Part shown: in pieces, positions 19,574-29,623 of the stretch | Position numbering within the stretch: position 1 is the stretch's first letter | Layout of the letters: every line of letters begins with the position of its first letter | Source: CAWAHD01 sp963781785 | GTDB taxonomy: Bacteria > Planctomycetota > Planctomycetia > Isosphaerales > Isosphaeraceae | Length of the DNA stretch: 64,000 bases | Direction: 5' to 3' | NCBI GenBank assembly: GCA_963781785.1 | Contig: CAWAHD010000002.1 | Span: 4,278,001 to 4,342,000 of the forward strand | Translations under genes and position numbers: made by a program | Notes under the pieces: generated by a model | Databases searched by the model: none | What the model saw: only the letters and a program-made list of their open reading frames with translations | What the model was told of the DNA's origin: nothing

Positions 19574-19636
19574 ATGGCCAAAGTCGTGCGATTTCACGAG
19601 ACTGGTGGCCATGAAGTCCTGAAGATCGAGGCGTGA
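19574..19636 (+). pseudogene. Remnant of a zinc-type alcohol dehydrogenase/quinone oxidoreductase
   Basis: A 20-codon ORF with a good ribosome site (GAGGAG, 6 bases before ATG) encodes MAKVVRFHETGGHEVLKIE followed by Ala and a stop. This is the characteristic N terminus of NADPH:quinone oxidoreductase-like medium-chain dehydrogenases, which normally run to about 330 residues. Nothing of the rest is found downstream, so it is a truncated relic with its start region preserved. Confidence 0.6.
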
Positions 19637-19784
19637 AGTCTCGCCGCCCGGTAAGGGCGAATTCAGATTCGCATCCATGCGTTGAGGCTTAATCGAGCAG
19701 ATCGGCAAGGTGGTCGCGACGGTCTGATACCCGACCCAGCGAAGGCGTGATCTGTCGCCTGGCTCGCCCCGGCGACGCACTCCC

Positions 19785-20861
19785 ATGAACGCATTGCTCG
19801 AAAAGATCGGTATCGCGGTGCCCATTGTGCAGGCTCCCATGGCAGGGGTCTCCACCCCCGCCTTGGCCGCGGCCGTGTCGAATGCGGGCGGCCTGGGCTC
19901 CATCGGTATCGGCGCAGCATCGGCCGAAGTCGCGCGCGAGATGATCCGCGAGCTTCACACCGCGACCGGATGTCCATTCAACGTCAATGTGTTTTGCCAC
20001 AAGCCCGCCGTCGCCGATGCCCAACGAGAGGCCGCCTGGCTGGACCGGCTGGCACCTGTCTTCGCACGTTACGGCGCACAGCCGCCCCGGCAGCTCCGAG
20101 AGATTTACCGGAGCTTCGTCGACGACGATGCCATGCTCAATGTGCTCCTGGAAGAGCGACCGAAGGTCGTGAGCTTCCATTTCGGGCTGCCGTCGCGGGA
20201 AAGCATCGACGCCCTCCACACTGCCGGAGTCGTCTTGCTCGCCACGGCCACGAATCTGGAGGAAGGGCGCGCCGTCGCCGCGGCGGGAATCGATGCCGTG
20301 GTAGCGCAGGGTTACGAGGCGGGCGGCCATCGCGGGGTATTCGACCCCGACCTGCCGGACGACCGGCTGGGGACGCTCGCGCTCGCCCGGCTACTCGTCA
20401 AGGGCCTGGACATCCCCGTGATCGCGGCCGGGGGGATCATGGACGGGGCGGGGATCGCGGCCTGCCTCGTGCTCGGCGCCAGCGCCGCACAGCTCGGCAC
20501 CGCGTTCATCGCGTGCCCCGAATCGTCGGCCGACGCGGGATTCCGAGCCGCCTTGTTCAGCCCCGCGGCGCGGCACACCGTCATGACATCGGTGATCTCG
20601 GGCCGGCCGGCACGTTGCCTCGCGAACCGATTCACCGAACTGGACGACCAAGTGGACGCGCGGGCGATCCCGTCGTACCCGATCGCCTATGACGCCGGGA
20701 AGGCGCTCCACGCCGCGGCGAGGGCCGCGGGTGAGCCCGGCTATGGCGCCCAGTGGGCGGGCCAGGGTGCTCCGCTGGCGAGGTCACTCCCCGCGGCGGC
20801 GTTGGTCGCAGAGCTCACGTCCGAGATGAAGCAGGCACTGAGCCGGACCGGCGCATCGTGA
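19785..20861 (+). CDS. Nitronate monooxygenase
   Basis: This 358-residue FMN-dependent TIM-barrel enzyme of the 2-nitropropane dioxygenase family oxidises alkyl nitronates to carbonyl compounds and nitrite. The N terminus (IVQAPMAGVSTPALAAAVSNAGG) and the flavin/active-site stretch (QGYEAGGHRGVF) are typical, as is the FMN phosphate loop (VIAAGGIMDG followed by GASAAQLGTAF). No signal peptide is present. It stands alone on this strand, following the oxidoreductase remnant. Confidence 0.9.
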   Translation: MNALLEKIGIAVPIVQAPMAGVSTPALAAAVSNAGGLGSIGIGAASAEVAREMIRELHTATGCPFNVNVFCHKPAVADAQREAAWLDRLAPVFARYGAQPPRQLREIYRSFVDDDAMLNVLLEERPKVVSFHFGLPSRESIDALHTAGVVLLATATNLEEGRAVAAAGIDAVVAQGYEAGGHRGVFDPDLPDDRLGTLALARLLVKGLDIPVIAAGGIMDGAGIAACLVLGASAAQLGTAFIACPESSADAGFRAALFSPAARHTVMTSVISGRPARCLANRFTELDDQVDARAIPSYPIAYDAGKALHAAARAAGEPGYGAQWAGQGAPLARSLPAAALVAELTSEMKQALSRTGAS

Positions 20862-21241
20862 TCGGCGTCCCGGGGAGAAGACCTCGTGTTGCCACGGTCG
20901 CGAGAGCCGCCTCGACACGAGCCGGATTCCCCGACCGATTTCAGCGATTCAGGAGCACAGGTTTATCGGAAGCCCGAAGTGGAAGGGCCGGACCTTTCCC
21001 AGCTCATCGCCGAAGGGAAGCAAATCAATGCCGTACTCGGTCGGGTCGCCAACAAATCTTGTGAGACCGTGTGCAATTCACGGTGCCTCGCCAACGCGGT
21101 GCTCCTTGCTCGCGTTCCACAGCTTGGCCCGTGGCCTTGACGATGCGCTGCCTACAGAGACTTGTCTCGATCATTCAACCGAATTTGTCAGAGTGCCGCA
21201 CACTCCGTGTTCTGCATCGCATCACTCGTGTCATGGAGAGG
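20862..21241. other. Intergenic region at the left edge of the accessory region
   Basis: No recognisable gene. A short frame at 20886-21140 contains a polar stretch (VEGPDLSQLIAEGKQINAVL) that could be the end of a decayed protein, but I do not recognise it. The first tRNA-Ala fragment follows directly. Confidence 0.4.
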
Positions 21242-21272
<31 letters not shown>

Positions 21273-21381
21273 TGGAGTCGCCGTAAATCGGTGATTTCCA
21301 ACGTATCCCGGCGTTTGTCCCATCCCATCGATACGGTGCTTCCCATGGTTTTGCAAGGATTGTGACCGATTTGGTGACGAT

Positions 21382-21408
21382 TTGGTGACGGGCTGGGAAC
21401 GGTGGAAA
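21382..21408. repeat. Border repeat, copy 1
   Basis: A 27-base stretch beginning TTGGTGACG and ending GGGAACGGTGGAAA recurs at 38925-38951 with three apparent differences. Both lie in the accessory region in non-coding DNA, the first about 110 bases from a tRNA-Ala fragment. Confidence 0.45.
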
Positions 21409-21615
21409 TCATGTGGAGGTGCCCCTTCCCGCCAGCAAAGGCGCCGCCAGCCGGTCAAGGCCAGCGCGGCGCATAGGGCAGTCCGGATTCGGCTCTTCCC
21501 TCTCGCCCATTGGGATGCTGCAAGCAGGGAATCCTGATGGAGACCAGTTCGGTGTCGAAGGCGGCCCCGTCCCTGAGCAGGGCAGCGATGGGGCTTGGAT
21601 TCCTCTCGGGAAAAG

Positions 21616-21633
21616 GTTATATTGGAATATAAC
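21616..21633. promoter_or_regulatory. Palindromic operator/promoter of mazEF
   Basis: GTTATAT and ATATAAC form a perfect inverted repeat around TGGA, 15 bases before the antitoxin ATG. It includes TATATT/TATAAC, either of which could be the -10 element. MazE-type antitoxins bind such palindromes to repress their own operon. Confidence 0.65.
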
Positions 21634-21648
21634 TTTCGGGAGTGCGCG

Positions 21649-21906
21649 ATGCACACAACATATCTGCGTAAGGTCGGGGGCTCGATCATGCTGGCCGTGC
21701 CCCCCGCGCTGCTCGACATCTTGCACTTGCGGGCGGGAGCGAAGGTAGGCCTGGCGGTGCAACAGGGGCGGCTGGTCGTGGAGCCGCAAGAGCGGCCGCA
21801 CTACACGCTCGACGAGTTGCTGGCTCAATGCAACCCGAAGGCGCCGCGCAGCAACGAAGACCGCGAATGGCTCGAAACCGGACCTGTCGGCAGTGAGCTG
21901 ATCTGA
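21649..21906 (+). CDS. mazE: MazE/AbrB-type antitoxin
   Basis: This 85-residue protein begins with a swapped-hairpin AbrB domain (TTYLRKVGGSIMLAVPPALLDILHL, then LRAGAKVGL) that binds the operator. A C-terminal tail (YTLDELLAQC onward) would wrap the toxin. The start at 21649 has GGGAG 7 bases upstream; an in-frame earlier start at 21595 would read through the operator. The stop overlaps the toxin start as TGATG, so the two are translationally coupled. Confidence 0.88.
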   Translation: MHTTYLRKVGGSIMLAVPPALLDILHLRAGAKVGLAVQQGRLVVEPQERPHYTLDELLAQCNPKAPRSNEDREWLETGPVGSELI

Positions 21907-22238
21907 TGAAGCGGGGCGAAATCTGGCTGGTCGGGCTTGATCCCACGCGGGGACACGAGCAACAGGGGCGGCGGCCGGTGCTGATCGTGTCGCCGGAGGC
22001 GTTCAACCGCGTAACGAAGGTGCCCGTTGTGCTTCCGATCACCAGTGGCGGGAATTTCGCGCGGACGGCTGGTTTTGCGGTGAAGCTGGAAGGCGCGGGG
22101 ACGAAAACAATAGGCATTATACGCTGCGACCAACCCCGCGCGCTCGATCTGAGAGCGCGCGGCGGCAAGAAGCTGGAACAGGCTCCGGACGCGATCGTCG
22201 ATGAGGCACTGGCAAAGCTGACGCCGATTTTCGAATAA
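21906..22238 (+). CDS. mazF: MazF/PemK-type mRNA endoribonuclease toxin
   Basis: This 110-residue toxin has the family N terminus KRGEIWLVGLDPTRGHEQQGRRPVLIV, with the catalytic Arg in the GRRPVLIVS loop, and the conserved PITSGG and GIIRCDQPRALD blocks. It should cleave mRNA at short sequences when the antitoxin is lost. The pair lies about 350 bases from a tRNA-Ala fragment, a typical place for a stabilising toxin-antitoxin locus on an integrated element. Confidence 0.92.
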   Translation: MKRGEIWLVGLDPTRGHEQQGRRPVLIVSPEAFNRVTKVPVVLPITSGGNFARTAGFAVKLEGAGTKTIGIIRCDQPRALDLRARGGKKLEQAPDAIVDEALAKLTPIFE

Positions 22239-23694
22239 AGAAGAACGGCGGTCTCGCGCCCTGATGCCGTGCCGCAAGCGAACGTCTCAGCCGCGAGTAG
22301 GCTAGGAAAAGGCGGAGCTCACCCAGACGTGTAACCGAATCGTCGGGATTCGCATCGATGATTCCAACCGGGAAGCGCACAGAGAGCTGGAACCGGCCGG
22401 GCCGATGGAGGCAGTTCCCACGTTCGCTGTAGGGCGGGAATCGCGCTATCGATTCACCAAGGAAGGCCGGGACATGGCTAACGCCCTTTCCAGCCGCTCT
22501 CCCTCGCGGACAGAAAATCCCTCGCGCGGGGACGGATCGGCATCTCGGTCTGCGGGGCCGCTTTCACGGCCGCCTCATGGTCGCGCGCTCGGTCTCACAT
22601 TGAGCACCGTCGAGTCTCAGTCACTTACGGTATGGCAAGAGCCGCCTTCAGGCAGCTTTCGATTCGCGTCATGGCCGCGGGTGGAAGTTTGCCGATGACA
22701 CGGTTGATGTCTGAATCCTCATGGCGCCTTCTGGGAATCGTGGAAAGCCGCCGCTCCGCCAACACTCGACCGCGACGGCCGCCTGCTGCAAGCCCGCGGA
22801 CACCGCTCGGCGTTGCTCGCGGCAGGTGGCTCCTGCGAATGAGACGCGCGTGCGATCGGAGTACTCCTATCGTCCCCCCTTCGTCACTTCGTCACTTCGT
22901 CACCACGCGATCGCATGATCCGCACAACGATTACAACCGGCGCGCGAAAGGGCGTCGACACGGTTCGGCACGCCGTGGCTCGGTGACGGTGGCACGCTAT
23001 GATCCGGATGAGTGGCACAACCGGCTCTCGATCGGGGGCTAAGGTGCTTTTTGACTTCGTCACTTCGTCACCGCCGCGTCACGAGGGACATCGCTGAAGT
23101 ACCGGCAGATCCGGCATAGGCGGCACAGGCGGCACAGTCTCATGGACTCCACGCCATCGCCGCTGCCGCACTCCGGCGCGGATAAAATCGAGTGCGATGA
23201 TCGTAACGCAGATATCTTCCCGCGTTTTCAGGTTGGCGTGATTATCCGGGATCTGCGGTCTGGCAGACAGGATTCTGAGCGGTACGAACAATCGGTCCAC
23301 GGCCGGACCCGGCACATCCGTGGGCCTGATGCCGCCCGAGCGCTCGATTAACGCGGCCAGACAGGAGGAGATCTTCGCTCGCGTTACGTCCGGGAACCAA
23401 TCCGATGCCTGTAGGTCCTGGCTCGACAGTGGGTTACAGTCGGCCGCGCGCTGAAGGAGGGGGCTTTTGGAAATCCGGATAAGGTGCTTGTTCCGCTCCA
23501 TTCCGACGGAGAAATGCCCAGATAACGTAGACCACCTGCCTTGAGTGCCTTGCCGACTCATCTCCATTGTGCCGGAATTTCGTTGCACGGCGTCCGCGGT
23601 TCGATTCCAATGCATCTTTGGATCAATCGGCTCGGGGCGGTCCATCGAGTCGGACGGCCCTCATCCGGGAAGCCCAGTGGAAGGAGTGCAAGCC
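22239..23694. other. Gene-poor stretch with short tandem repeats and one doubtful ORF
   Basis: No gene can be named in these ~1450 bases. The 8-mer CTTCGTCA is repeated three times in tandem at 22879-22902 and twice at 23055-23070. A minus-strand frame at 23079-23645 contains a plausible helical segment (RAKISSCLAALIERSGGIR) and might be the end of a decayed replication protein related to the ATPase at 24730-25818, but this is a guess. The rest looks like scrambled mobile-element debris. Confidence 0.4.
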
Positions 23695-24643
23695 ATGCGG
23701 TGGATCGTCGTCGTCGCAGCCCTTGTCGCTTCGCCGGGTTGTGGCTGGAGTTCGGAGACTGAGAAATGGCGCCGGACTGCTGAGGATTACAAGACCCAAC
23801 TTGAAACAGCCAACACCACCCTCGACCAAACCCGGAAGGAGCTCAAAGAGCAGTCAGAGAAATGGCAGATTGAATCAAAGAAGTTGGGCGCGGCAATGCT
23901 CGACGCCAGCTCGACGTTGGACCCCTTGGAGATCAGGAAGATTTATCTCGATAATCCCGATCTGACGGCCGTCGCTGATCAGCTTGAAGCCAAGGTCGCT
24001 TCGGCTGTACCGGAGGATGGCGATCTCATGCTCACTGACGCCCAGTTGCGTTTCGATGTGACTGGTTATAAAGGGCGGTCGGTCATTCGGGCGTACCTCG
24101 ATTACGAAAGTGCTCCATTCCTGGTGTCCGAGTTGGCGGTGACTGAACCCGTTCTGCCGTTGTCGTACAATATCGCGACTGGGTTTTATGATGAACTTTT
24201 CAAGGCCGACCGCGTTCACGAGAGCGAGAGCGCGCGTTCCTTTTTCCCATTAGACGACGATGCCAAGGACGAAATGGCTGCGAAACTTGCCGACAGCGCA
24301 CTTTTCAGCGCGCAGGGCCGAGATCGATACGCGTTACAAGAATGCAGTCACTTCCGGATTCAGCGCTTACCTTGAGCGAGGAGACTTTGGTACGCCGCAG
24401 GGAATACCGAAGCCGGTTTTCCTGGCGCGCCAGTTCGGCACCCCGGGCCGGCACGAAATCCGCATCAGGTTGGAGCCAAAGACGCCGGACTGGGAAGTTC
24501 GACTCACGGCTACAGAAGTGGCCAAAGAGAAAAATGAGAAAACGATCAAGTATTGGCAACTCAATGCCAGTACGACCCCACTTCCAAACAACATTCCACC
24601 AATGGTCTTCTGGATCAGGTATCGTCCCGAAGACCGAAAATAG
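23695..24643 (+). pseudogene. Coiled-coil lipoprotein of unknown function, one frame break
   Basis: The start has a strong ribosome site (AAGGAG, 8 bases before ATG 23695). The first residues form a lipoprotein signal (MRWIVVVAALVASPGC), then a charged coiled coil (~residues 22-70) and a beta-rich domain. Near 24320 one frame (ends 24375) is replaced by the next (through 24643): LADSALFSA continues as RAEIDTRYKNAVTSGFSAYL. A one-base indel would give a ~315-residue secreted lipoprotein. I do not recognise the domain. Its lower GC content than the flanking genes fits transferred DNA. Confidence 0.55.
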
Positions 24644-24729
24644 GAGACGGGGTGACTGACACGAGGTCTAGCTTCTCGTGACTTGAAATGGACAAGCTCT
24701 CACGTGAGGCTTCGCGATGTCAAGAGTGT

Positions 24730-25818
24730 TTATCCGCATCGATTGATGCGCGGCGGAAGCGTGGGCTGCAGCAATGGTAGCAGGAGCAGTCCGCCCATGA
24801 TCGCATTGAGCATTCCGCCGAAGATTGCGGGGTAGTCGGCCTCGAACGACCGCCAGAACTCCTCGTCACCGCGCCGGGTTCTGGGCGTGATCGGCGGCAG
24901 CGTCAGGGGGAGGCAGTGGTCAATGTGTTTGGCCCGGTAGGGGAAGTCATTGAGTCCGTTCAGGATCACAGGCCGCTGCGCGTAAACGACGTAGCGCGTA
25001 TCGCCCGAAGTCGGGCGGCTGGAAAAACCGTCGCCGGTTGCGAGTCGACAGAGCGCGTCCGCGAGGCGTGAACCGACTCTGGAGACGTTATCGAGCGCTA
25101 ATAACCAGCCGTGGTGTGCGCTAGCGACCAGGTCGCGCGTGCTTTGAGGCGCGAGCAGAAGCGACGGACAATGTGGATCGATGAGAAGCGTGGCTATTCG
25201 TGTGAGTGTGCTCTTGGCGGTTCCCGGCTCACCGTGAAGCACGAGGATCGGGTATGGCCCAACGGGCATAAAGGCTGCGGCCAGCCAGCCGATGAAGAGG
25301 CAAAACTCGGGGTCGCTCAAGTTGACGTATTGTCGCAGGAGACGGATCGACCCGCTGGCGACGGGGGTGGGAAGCGGAAGCATTCCATCGGGACGGTAAA
25401 AATGGACGGGCGGGCGGTCGACGATCGACCAGCCGTCCGTGGTGATCTTGACGGCCTGGTTGCTGGGATTGGCGAGGTCGAGATAATAATCCCACGTGCC
25501 GGCGGCGTGCTCGTTGCGGTGGCGGCCGACGCGCACGAACACGGGCTCGCTTTGGTCATCGCGTCTGGCCCGGTCCTCGAGGGACCCGACCACCTGGTTG
25601 ACGTTAGACCGCCCGGGAAACTGGCCGTGTTCGACGTGGCAGCGGTGCACGAGCCAACAGCGAAAAGCCCTTGAGCGGAGCGGCAGAACTTCGTGCCGCT
25701 TGCCAACGAGCACCTGGACGTAGCACCGGCCATCCGGCGAACGAAACGGATACGCCGCCTCGGCGGTCATCCGGAGCGCCTCGCGGGGACTCAGGTTATT
25801 CTTGGCAGCATCGTCCAT
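24730..25818 (-). CDS. Phage/plasmid-type replication ATPase, C-terminally truncated
   Basis: This 362-residue protein starts at 25818 with GGAG 8 bases upstream. Residues ~200-330 form a P-loop ATPase: Walker A in LHGEPGTAKSTLTRIA, a Walker B-like strand in GWLLALDNVS, and an arginine-rich end (PITPRTRRGDEEFW). An N-terminal domain of ~190 residues has no clear match. Such proteins are common on planctomycete integrated elements and resemble D5-like primase/helicase ATPases. The C terminus ends abruptly after FGGMLNAIMGG, where relatives usually continue, so it is probably cut short. It lies within the att-flanked interval 21.2-32.5 kb. Confidence 0.6.
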   Translation of the reverse strand: MDDAAKNNLSPREALRMTAEAAYPFRSPDGRCYVQVLVGKRHEVLPLRSRAFRCWLVHRCHVEHGQFPGRSNVNQVVGSLEDRARRDDQSEPVFVRVGRHRNEHAAGTWDYYLDLANPSNQAVKITTDGWSIVDRPPVHFYRPDGMLPLPTPVASGSIRLLRQYVNLSDPEFCLFIGWLAAAFMPVGPYPILVLHGEPGTAKSTLTRIATLLIDPHCPSLLLAPQSTRDLVASAHHGWLLALDNVSRVGSRLADALCRLATGDGFSSRPTSGDTRYVVYAQRPVILNGLNDFPYRAKHIDHCLPLTLPPITPRTRRGDEEFWRSFEADYPAIFGGMLNAIMGGLLLLPLLQPTLPPRINRCG

Positions 25819-26533
25819 GCTGGTTTCTCCGCTGGCAACTGCTGGAATCACGGTGGTTACGCTCGTCATTGCTCAGCTAGGTTCAACATGAGGTTTGCGG
25901 ACACGGACGCGTTATCGGCTCATGGCCGGCGTACCTTTCGTTTTTTTAGGCACGATTTCGTTTTTTTTGTCGGGGTGGGCGGCTGAGCTCCGGAAACGAG
26001 GGCGTCGAGCACGGGGGCGATTGTAGAACAGTCGTCGTTAACCGCCTCCGGTCCGACTCGACTCGATCCGATCCTGCGAGAGCACGTCTCGCAATTCAGG
26101 GCAGCCCCGGCGAACCTCCCTCCGCCGTAACGATCCGTGCTGATCACCGGAGGAGGGGATCCGCTTCCCGGTATTCCCTCCGAACGGAGTCACGATCGAA
26201 GATTTTTGGAAATTCTTATTATTTTGAGGCACGATGTGTTGACAACCACTCCGATGCGATCGATGATCACCGCACGTTGCCGGCTCGCGAGGGGTGGGCA
26301 GCGCTGGGTTATGGTGGCCCCCGTCGTGTGATTCTTTGCACGAGCGGGGTTTTTTGTTGCGCTTCGTGAGCGACCGTACGGTTGCGTCAGTGCGTGGGCT
26401 CTCCGTCCGATTGATGCCGGCCCGCCGTTCATTCAGCGGCCGGCCTCGGGCACCTCGCATTGGGAACTCAGTCGCCGACAGCGCGGCCGAAGAGCTCCGC
26501 TCCCTTCCAACGATCAGATGGGAGCCAGCCACC
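25819..26533. other. Intergenic region upstream of the first surface protein
   Basis: About 715 bases without a supported gene. Two T-runs (25940-25975) lie near its left end. A 20-base stretch at 26004-26023 is identical to parts of the HEAT-gene fragments at 29852 and 38556, so a trace of that family may be present. The promoter of the surface-protein gene should lie here but is not obvious. Confidence 0.45.
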
Positions 26534-29443
26534 ATGTCGCGCACCTTGTCTCGTCCGTTTTCCGCCCTCTTCTCCGCCTGGACGCCGCGCCGCCTTCGAA
26601 GACCCTCGGATCAACGACGTCGTCGCTGGCTGCGGGCGACGGAGGGCCTGGAAGACCGGCTCCTGCTGTCGGGAAACCCGACGTACTACACGGTCAACCT
26701 CCTGAGCGACACCGGGGCCAGCTCGGGCACCGACGCCGCGACGGGCAACCCCTCGGGCGACTTGCTCTGGGCCATCACGCAGGCCAACGCCAACACGAAC
26801 ACTGCCGGCAGCGTCATCGGGTTTGATCCGACGGTCTTCAGCACGCCGCAGACCATCACGCTCTCTAGCACCTTGACCCTCTCCGAAACCGCCGGTCCGG
26901 AAGTGATCAGCGGCCCTGGCGCGAACCTTCTGACGGTCAGCGGCAACCATAGCGTAGGGGTGTTCCTCGTCAACGGCGGCGTGAACGCCACAATTGTCGG
27001 CATGACGATCTCGCACGGGGCGCCGAACTCCAACGGCGGTGGCATCGACAATGAAGGCACGCTGACCGTCTCGAACTCCGCCATCGCCGACAACTCGGTC
27101 GGCTACAACCACGTAGGCGGTGGCATCTTCAACGATTCCGATGGCACGTTGACCGTCTCGAACTGCACCATCACCAACAGCTCGGGCTACAGCGGCGGCG
27201 GTATCGACAACGCCGGCACGCTGACCGTATCCGACTCCATCTTCGCCGACAACACGTCCTTCAGCGGCGGCGGCGGCTTCATCAACGAGGCGACGGGAGC
27301 GATGACCGTCTCTGACTGCACCATCGCCGACAACACCGGGGGCGGCTACGGCGGCGGCTTCAAGAGCGATGGCACGCTGACCGTCTCCGAGTGCACCATC
27401 GCCGACAACTCGGCCTGGTACGGCGGCGGCATGACCGGCCAGTACGGCAGGATGACCATCGTTGACACCACCATCGCCGGCAACGCGACCGTCCCCGGCA
27501 GCGGCGTCTACGCCGGCAACCCGGCCGGCTCCGGCGGCGGCATCTTCGCGTTGTCTGGCACGCTGACCGTCTCCGACTGCACCATCGCCGACAACTCGGC
27601 CGCCGTCTACGGCGGTGGTTTGTGGGTCAGCTCAGGCACGGCCACCCTGGACAATACCATTGTCGCGCAGAACAACACCGACATCAGTGGCGGGGTGTCC
27701 TCTTCGAGTGCGTACAACCTGATCGGCACCGGGGGTTCCGGCGGGCTGGTCAACGGCGTCAACGGCAACCATGTCGGCGTCGCTAACCCGGGGCTCGGCC
27801 CGCTGGCCGACAACGGCGGGCCGACCCAGACGATCGCGCTCTTACCTGGCAGCCCGGCGATCGATGCGGGCAGTAATTCCCTGGCCGTCCTCCCCACCAC
27901 CGGCCAGCCGCTCGTGTACGATCAACGCGGCCCAGGATTCGCGCGGATCGCCAACGGTACTGTGGATATTGGTGCTTTCGAAGTTCAAGTCACCAACGCC
28001 CCGGTGGTGACTCTCGAGCCGGCCAACCAGACGGTGCCTGTCGGTGCCACCGCCAGCTTCACGGCCACGGCAAGCGGCAACCCGGCCCCCACCATCCAGT
28101 GGCAGTTGAGCACCGACGGTGGCGTGACCTTCGGCGATATCTCCGGAGCGACTTCCGACACGTACTCCTTCACGGCCGGCGCCGGCCAAAATGGCGATCA
28201 GTACGTTGCCGTCTTCACCAATAGTGTGGGATTCACGACCAGCGCCGCGGCCACCCTGACCGTCAACACGGCGCCGGTTGTGACGACCAACCCGAGCAAC
28301 CAGACTGTTGCCGCCGGCAACACGGCGACGTTCACGGTCGCTGCAAGCGGCCAGCCAGCGCCGACTGTGCAATGGCAGGAGAGCAGTGACGGCGGCACCA
28401 CCTTCGTCAATATCTCGGGTGGCACCGCCGACACGTACTCCTTCACGGCCGCCTTCGGCCAGAACGGCGATGAGTATCGCGCCGTCTTCACCAATTCGGT
28501 CGGTTCCACAACGACCAGCGCAGCGCTGCTCACTGTCGTGCAGCCGGTAACCATCACATCGACCGCGGTGCAGTGGGGCACGCAGGTCTCCCCGCCGCTG
28601 GTGACCCAGAGCGATGGATTGCGTTTGCTCCCGGCCGGGCGTAGTACGGACTTCCCCTGGCTGGGAATCGACCAGTTGCAGATCACTCTTAGCCAAACCG
28701 AGATTCTGGCCGCTGGGGACGTCACGGTTTCCAGCGCCGTAGGAGTCAACTACGGGCCGGTGACCGTCTCCGGGTCGGGGACGAGCTACACCATCACCCT
28801 GGCGCAGCCGATCAACGAGCCCGACCGGGTCACGATCACCATCGAGAGCGCGCTGATCGCCACCTACACCCGCCAGCTCGACGTCCTGCCCGGCGATTTC
28901 AACGACGACGGCGTGGTCAACGGCTCGGACCTTGTCGGTGTGCACAACGAATGGCTGGGGATCAACGGGGCCGTGCCCACCATCTTCGGCGACATCAACG
29001 GCGACGGAGTCGTGAGCGTCACGGACTATAACGACGTCCGCAAGCAGATCGGCACGGTTTTGCCTCCCGTGAGTGACCCAGCGATCGCCGCTGCCCCGGC
29101 CAGCCAAAGTGGTCCTCCGGTGGTGCAGGTGGCCGCGGTTACACCGTCGGTGACCGATGCACTCACCGTCGTTGCTCCGGCGAGCCAGTCTGGTCCGGCA
29201 ATCGTACAGATCGCCGCGACTCTCCCTTCGGCGAGCGCTGCACCGATCGTCGTGACCCCGACGAGCCTGGGCAGTCCGGTGATTGTGCAGATCGGCACGA
29301 GTCACCCACCGCAGGGCGCGGCGGCAAGCCAAGCCCGCCCGCGCCCGCGTGCCGAGATTCAGTTGTCCGGGCGAGGATCGAGGCTGGGAACGTTGACCGG
29401 AGGCAAGATGATCAACCAGCGGTTGATCGAGCGAACTTATTAG
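26534..29443 (+). CDS. Large beta-helix surface protein with Ig-like domains and dockerin-type repeats
   Basis: This 969-residue protein has the planctomycete long basic N terminus followed by LEDRLLLSG, thought to mark exported proteins. Next comes a right-handed parallel beta-helix (~27000-27900 in DNA) made of repeats like GTLTVSDCTIADNSA, as in pectate-lyase-like and Pmp-type adhesins. Two Ig-like domains follow (starting TLEPANQTVPVGATASF and TTNPSNQTVAAGNTATF), then a calcium-binding dockerin-type pair (GDFNDDGVVNGSDLV and GDINGDGVVSVTDYNDV). The low-complexity tail repeats PASQSGP- and VQIA-type units. GGAG lies 10 bases before ATG 26534; earlier starts in the frame add unconserved sequence. 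A role in surface adhesion or matrix building is inferred only. Confidence 0.85.
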   Translation: MSRTLSRPFSALFSAWTPRRLRRPSDQRRRRWLRATEGLEDRLLLSGNPTYYTVNLLSDTGASSGTDAATGNPSGDLLWAITQANANTNTAGSVIGFDPTVFSTPQTITLSSTLTLSETAGPEVISGPGANLLTVSGNHSVGVFLVNGGVNATIVGMTISHGAPNSNGGGIDNEGTLTVSNSAIADNSVGYNHVGGGIFNDSDGTLTVSNCTITNSSGYSGGGIDNAGTLTVSDSIFADNTSFSGGGGFINEATGAMTVSDCTIADNTGGGYGGGFKSDGTLTVSECTIADNSAWYGGGMTGQYGRMTIVDTTIAGNATVPGSGVYAGNPAGSGGGIFALSGTLTVSDCTIADNSAAVYGGGLWVSSGTATLDNTIVAQNNTDISGGVSSSSAYNLIGTGGSGGLVNGVNGNHVGVANPGLGPLADNGGPTQTIALLPGSPAIDAGSNSLAVLPTTGQPLVYDQRGPGFARIANGTVDIGAFEVQVTNAPVVTLEPANQTVPVGATASFTATASGNPAPTIQWQLSTDGGVTFGDISGATSDTYSFTAGAGQNGDQYVAVFTNSVGFTTSAAATLTVNTAPVVTTNPSNQTVAAGNTATFTVAASGQPAPTVQWQESSDGGTTFVNISGGTADTYSFTAAFGQNGDEYRAVFTNSVGSTTTSAALLTVVQPVTITSTAVQWGTQVSPPLVTQSDGLRLLPAGRSTDFPWLGIDQLQITLSQTEILAAGDVTVSSAVGVNYGPVTVSGSGTSYTITLAQPINEPDRVTITIESALIATYTRQLDVLPGDFNDDGVVNGSDLVGVHNEWLGINGAVPTIFGDINGDGVVSVTDYNDVRKQIGTVLPPVSDPAIAAAPASQSGPPVVQVAAVTPSVTDALTVVAPASQSGPAIVQIAATLPSASAAPIVVTPTSLGSPVIVQIGTSHPPQGAAASQARPRPRAEIQLSGRGSRLGTLTGGKMINQRLIERTY

Positions 29444-29623
29444 GATACTGGCATTCCTCTTCCACATGATGATTCGCGGCAGCATCGTCGACTTCCGTTC
29501 CCGCCGATTTGCTAAGTGACGGTGGTGGTCGATCGTCAGGACAGGAGGACTCTGCCTATGAACTGCGTTTCTACAAGCACGCAATCGAGGTGACGTTCCG
29601 GCTCGCCGGGCCCAGGCCGGGGA

